A stretch of 64,000 nt of DNA from NCBI GenBank assembly GCA_937879855.1, contig CALFMO010000068.1, positions 1 to 64,000 of the forward strand, written 5' to 3'. The notes beneath the pieces are model-generated. The model was not told the DNA's origin, ran no database searches, and saw only the letters and a list, made by a program, of their open reading frames with translations. Origin of the DNA: an uncultured Acidobacteriaceae bacterium. Its GTDB lineage: Bacteria > Acidobacteriota > Terriglobia > Terriglobales > Acidobacteriaceae. Below are positions 62,953 through 64,000 of the stretch, one piece after another. The number at the start of each line of letters is the position of its first letter. Position 1 is the stretch's first letter. A program made the translations under genes and the position numbers.

Positions 62953-64000
62953 TTACGGCAGTTTGTCCGCCAGCCCCGGAATCGTCTTCATCAAATCGTT
63001 GTAGATCACCATCACGGCGAACAACACCAGGAAAACGAAAGCAGCCTGGTAGACGCGCTCTTTGATGCTCATGCTGATGTCGCGGCGCATCAGGCCTTCG
63101 ATCAACAGGAACAGAATCACGCCTCCATCGAGGATGGGGATCGGCAGCAGGTTAAAGATGCCAAGATTCAGGCTGATGGCAGCAGTCAAGCCCATCAGCG
63201 GAGTCCAGCCCTTGCTTCTGGCTGCTTCGCCTGCTGCCTGGCCAATGCGAATGGGACCTTCAATGGATCGCAACGACATCTTGCGCTCGGCCATTTTCTT
63301 GACGAGTTCCAGAATCAGCAAAGCGTTTTGCCGGTTCTCATGCAGCGAAAGGCGGAGCGCTTCGGCGAAAGGCAGAGTCTTGACCTTCGTCTGCAGGCTG
63401 CCAATGCCGATCCGATAACGATTATCGCCGGGGGCAAGAACTGGCTGAACTGTAAACGTCTTCTGCTGGCCATTGCGCAGTACGGTGAGCACAATCGGCT
63501 TGTCTTTCGTTACTTCGAGACTGTCGCTCATTGCGCCCAGAGCCGGGACCGGTTTGCCGTCGAGCGTGAGAATCTGGTCGCCTTCTTTCAGCCCGGCTCT
63601 CTCTGCCGGCATATTCGATTGCAGATCAGTAATTGTGACGGTATTTTCTTTCGGCGCCCAGCCCGCGAATCCGATCTGATCAACTCCCGTTGCCTCCGGG
63701 ACCACGGTCATATTCAGCTTCTGTTGGTTGCGTTCTACTTCGACTGCAAGCGGCTGGCCGGGGTTCATTGCCGCTTTCATCTCGACTTGCTTCCACGTCG
63801 GATTCTGTACATCGTCGACGCGAGTAATACGATCGCCGACGTGGAATCCAGCTTTCGCGGCTGCTGAATCCTTGAATACCCATCCAATCACCGTCGGTTC
63901 GTCGTCCACCGCGGCGTACTCGTAATGCACCATGTAGACCGTGGTGAGCAGCACGATGGCCAGCAGAATATTCATCGTAGGGCCGGCGATCGCGATTAGA
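62953..64000 (-). CDS. rseP: Site-2 intramembrane metalloprotease RseP (M50), C-terminal part
   Basis: A zinc protease in the inner membrane that cleaves anti-sigma factors and remnant signal peptides. The reading frame is open to the right edge; the N-terminal HExxH helix lies outside. Present here: IAIAGPTMNILLAIVLL (the GPxxN region), two PDZ domains (about VIGWVFKDSAAAKAGFHVGD and ITDLQSNMPAERAGLKEGDQ), the second active-site motif NLLPIPILDGG with the zinc-ligand Asp, and a final membrane segment (AAFVFLVLFAVMVIYNDLM). The arrangement is normal for RseP. Confidence 0.93.
   Translation of the reverse strand, partial: LIAIAGPTMNILLAIVLLTTVYMVHYEYAAVDDEPTVIGWVFKDSAAAKAGFHVGDRITRVDDVQNPTWKQVEMKAAMNPGQPLAVEVERNQQKLNMTVVPEATGVDQIGFAGWAPKENTVTITDLQSNMPAERAGLKEGDQILTLDGKPVPALGAMSDSLEVTKDKPIVLTVLRNGQQKTFTVQPVLAPGDNRYRIGIGSLQTKVKTLPFAEALRLSLHENRQNALLILELVKKMAERKMSLRSIEGPIRIGQAAGEAARSKGWTPLMGLTAAISLNLGIFNLLPIPILDGGVILFLLIEGLMRRDISMSIKERVYQAAFVFLVLFAVMVIYNDLMKTIPGLADKLP

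Overview
The window is a GC-rich chromosomal segment whose gene content points to the phylum Acidobacteriota, probably a Terriglobia/Koribacter-like lineage. The main evidence is a tandem pair of VWFA-related acidobacterial secreted proteins, a TonB-dependent receptor with an N-terminal carboxypeptidase-regulatory domain, two large FecR/tryptophan-rich (DUF6600-like) exported proteins, a vitamin B12-dependent ribonucleotide reductase, and many small palindromic dispersed repeats between genes. Species assignment from sequence alone is inference. I saw no rRNA, tRNA, CRISPR array, prophage or transposase.

Layout. 1-6.4 kb: the N-terminal part of NrdJ (runs off the left edge), two lineage-specific hypothetical proteins, an alpha/beta hydrolase, a YHS protein, Fe/Mn superoxide dismutase, and a frameshifted GIY-YIG remnant surrounded by repeats. 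6.6-15.4 kb: a TonB-dependent receptor, a small gene with a good sigma-70 promoter, a DUF1015/amidase/GerMN operon, and two overlapping VWFA proteins. 15.5-25.4 kb: an M28 peptidase, a substrate-binding-like/TonB fusion beside a beta-barrel protein, a transsulfuration pair, a methyltransferase, CutA, a phosphohexomutase and FtsB. 25.6-30 kb: a small secreted protein, ThiG, a frameshifted cupin, an acyl-CoA ligase, and an exported peroxiredoxin with an in-frame UGA exactly at the peroxidatic cysteine position, followed by a plausible bacterial SECIS hairpin.

30.3-38.7 kb: a FecR protein, an NtrB-like kinase, an NtrC-like regulator with the GAFTGA sigma-54 contact loop, and a second FecR paralogue preceded by a well-matched sigma-54 promoter. 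This reads as one sigma-54 envelope-response module. 38.9-43.9 kb: a cupredoxin, a porin, a sensor kinase and an OmpR-type regulator in one direction. 44.1-50.6 kb: TrmJ, a pseudokinase fused through a membrane segment to a TonB C-terminal domain, and two coupled secreted multidomain proteins. 50.8-53.3 kb: a class III aminotransferase and an SDR dehydrogenase, overlapping by 4 bp and flanked by inverted copies of a ~120-bp palindromic element. 53.3-64 kb: mostly housekeeping genes (SpoU-type rRNA methyltransferase, TsaC/Sua5, YdcF, YfiT/DinB, Ku, a beta-propeller protein, IspG, DinB), a Cys-rich conserved protein of unknown function, and RseP running off the right edge.

The most notable items are the candidate selenoprotein peroxiredoxin and its SECIS, the sigma-54/NtrC/FecR module, the two TonB-C-terminal fusions (with a pseudokinase and with a periplasmic-binding-like domain), and repeat elements that have entered or terminated coding regions.
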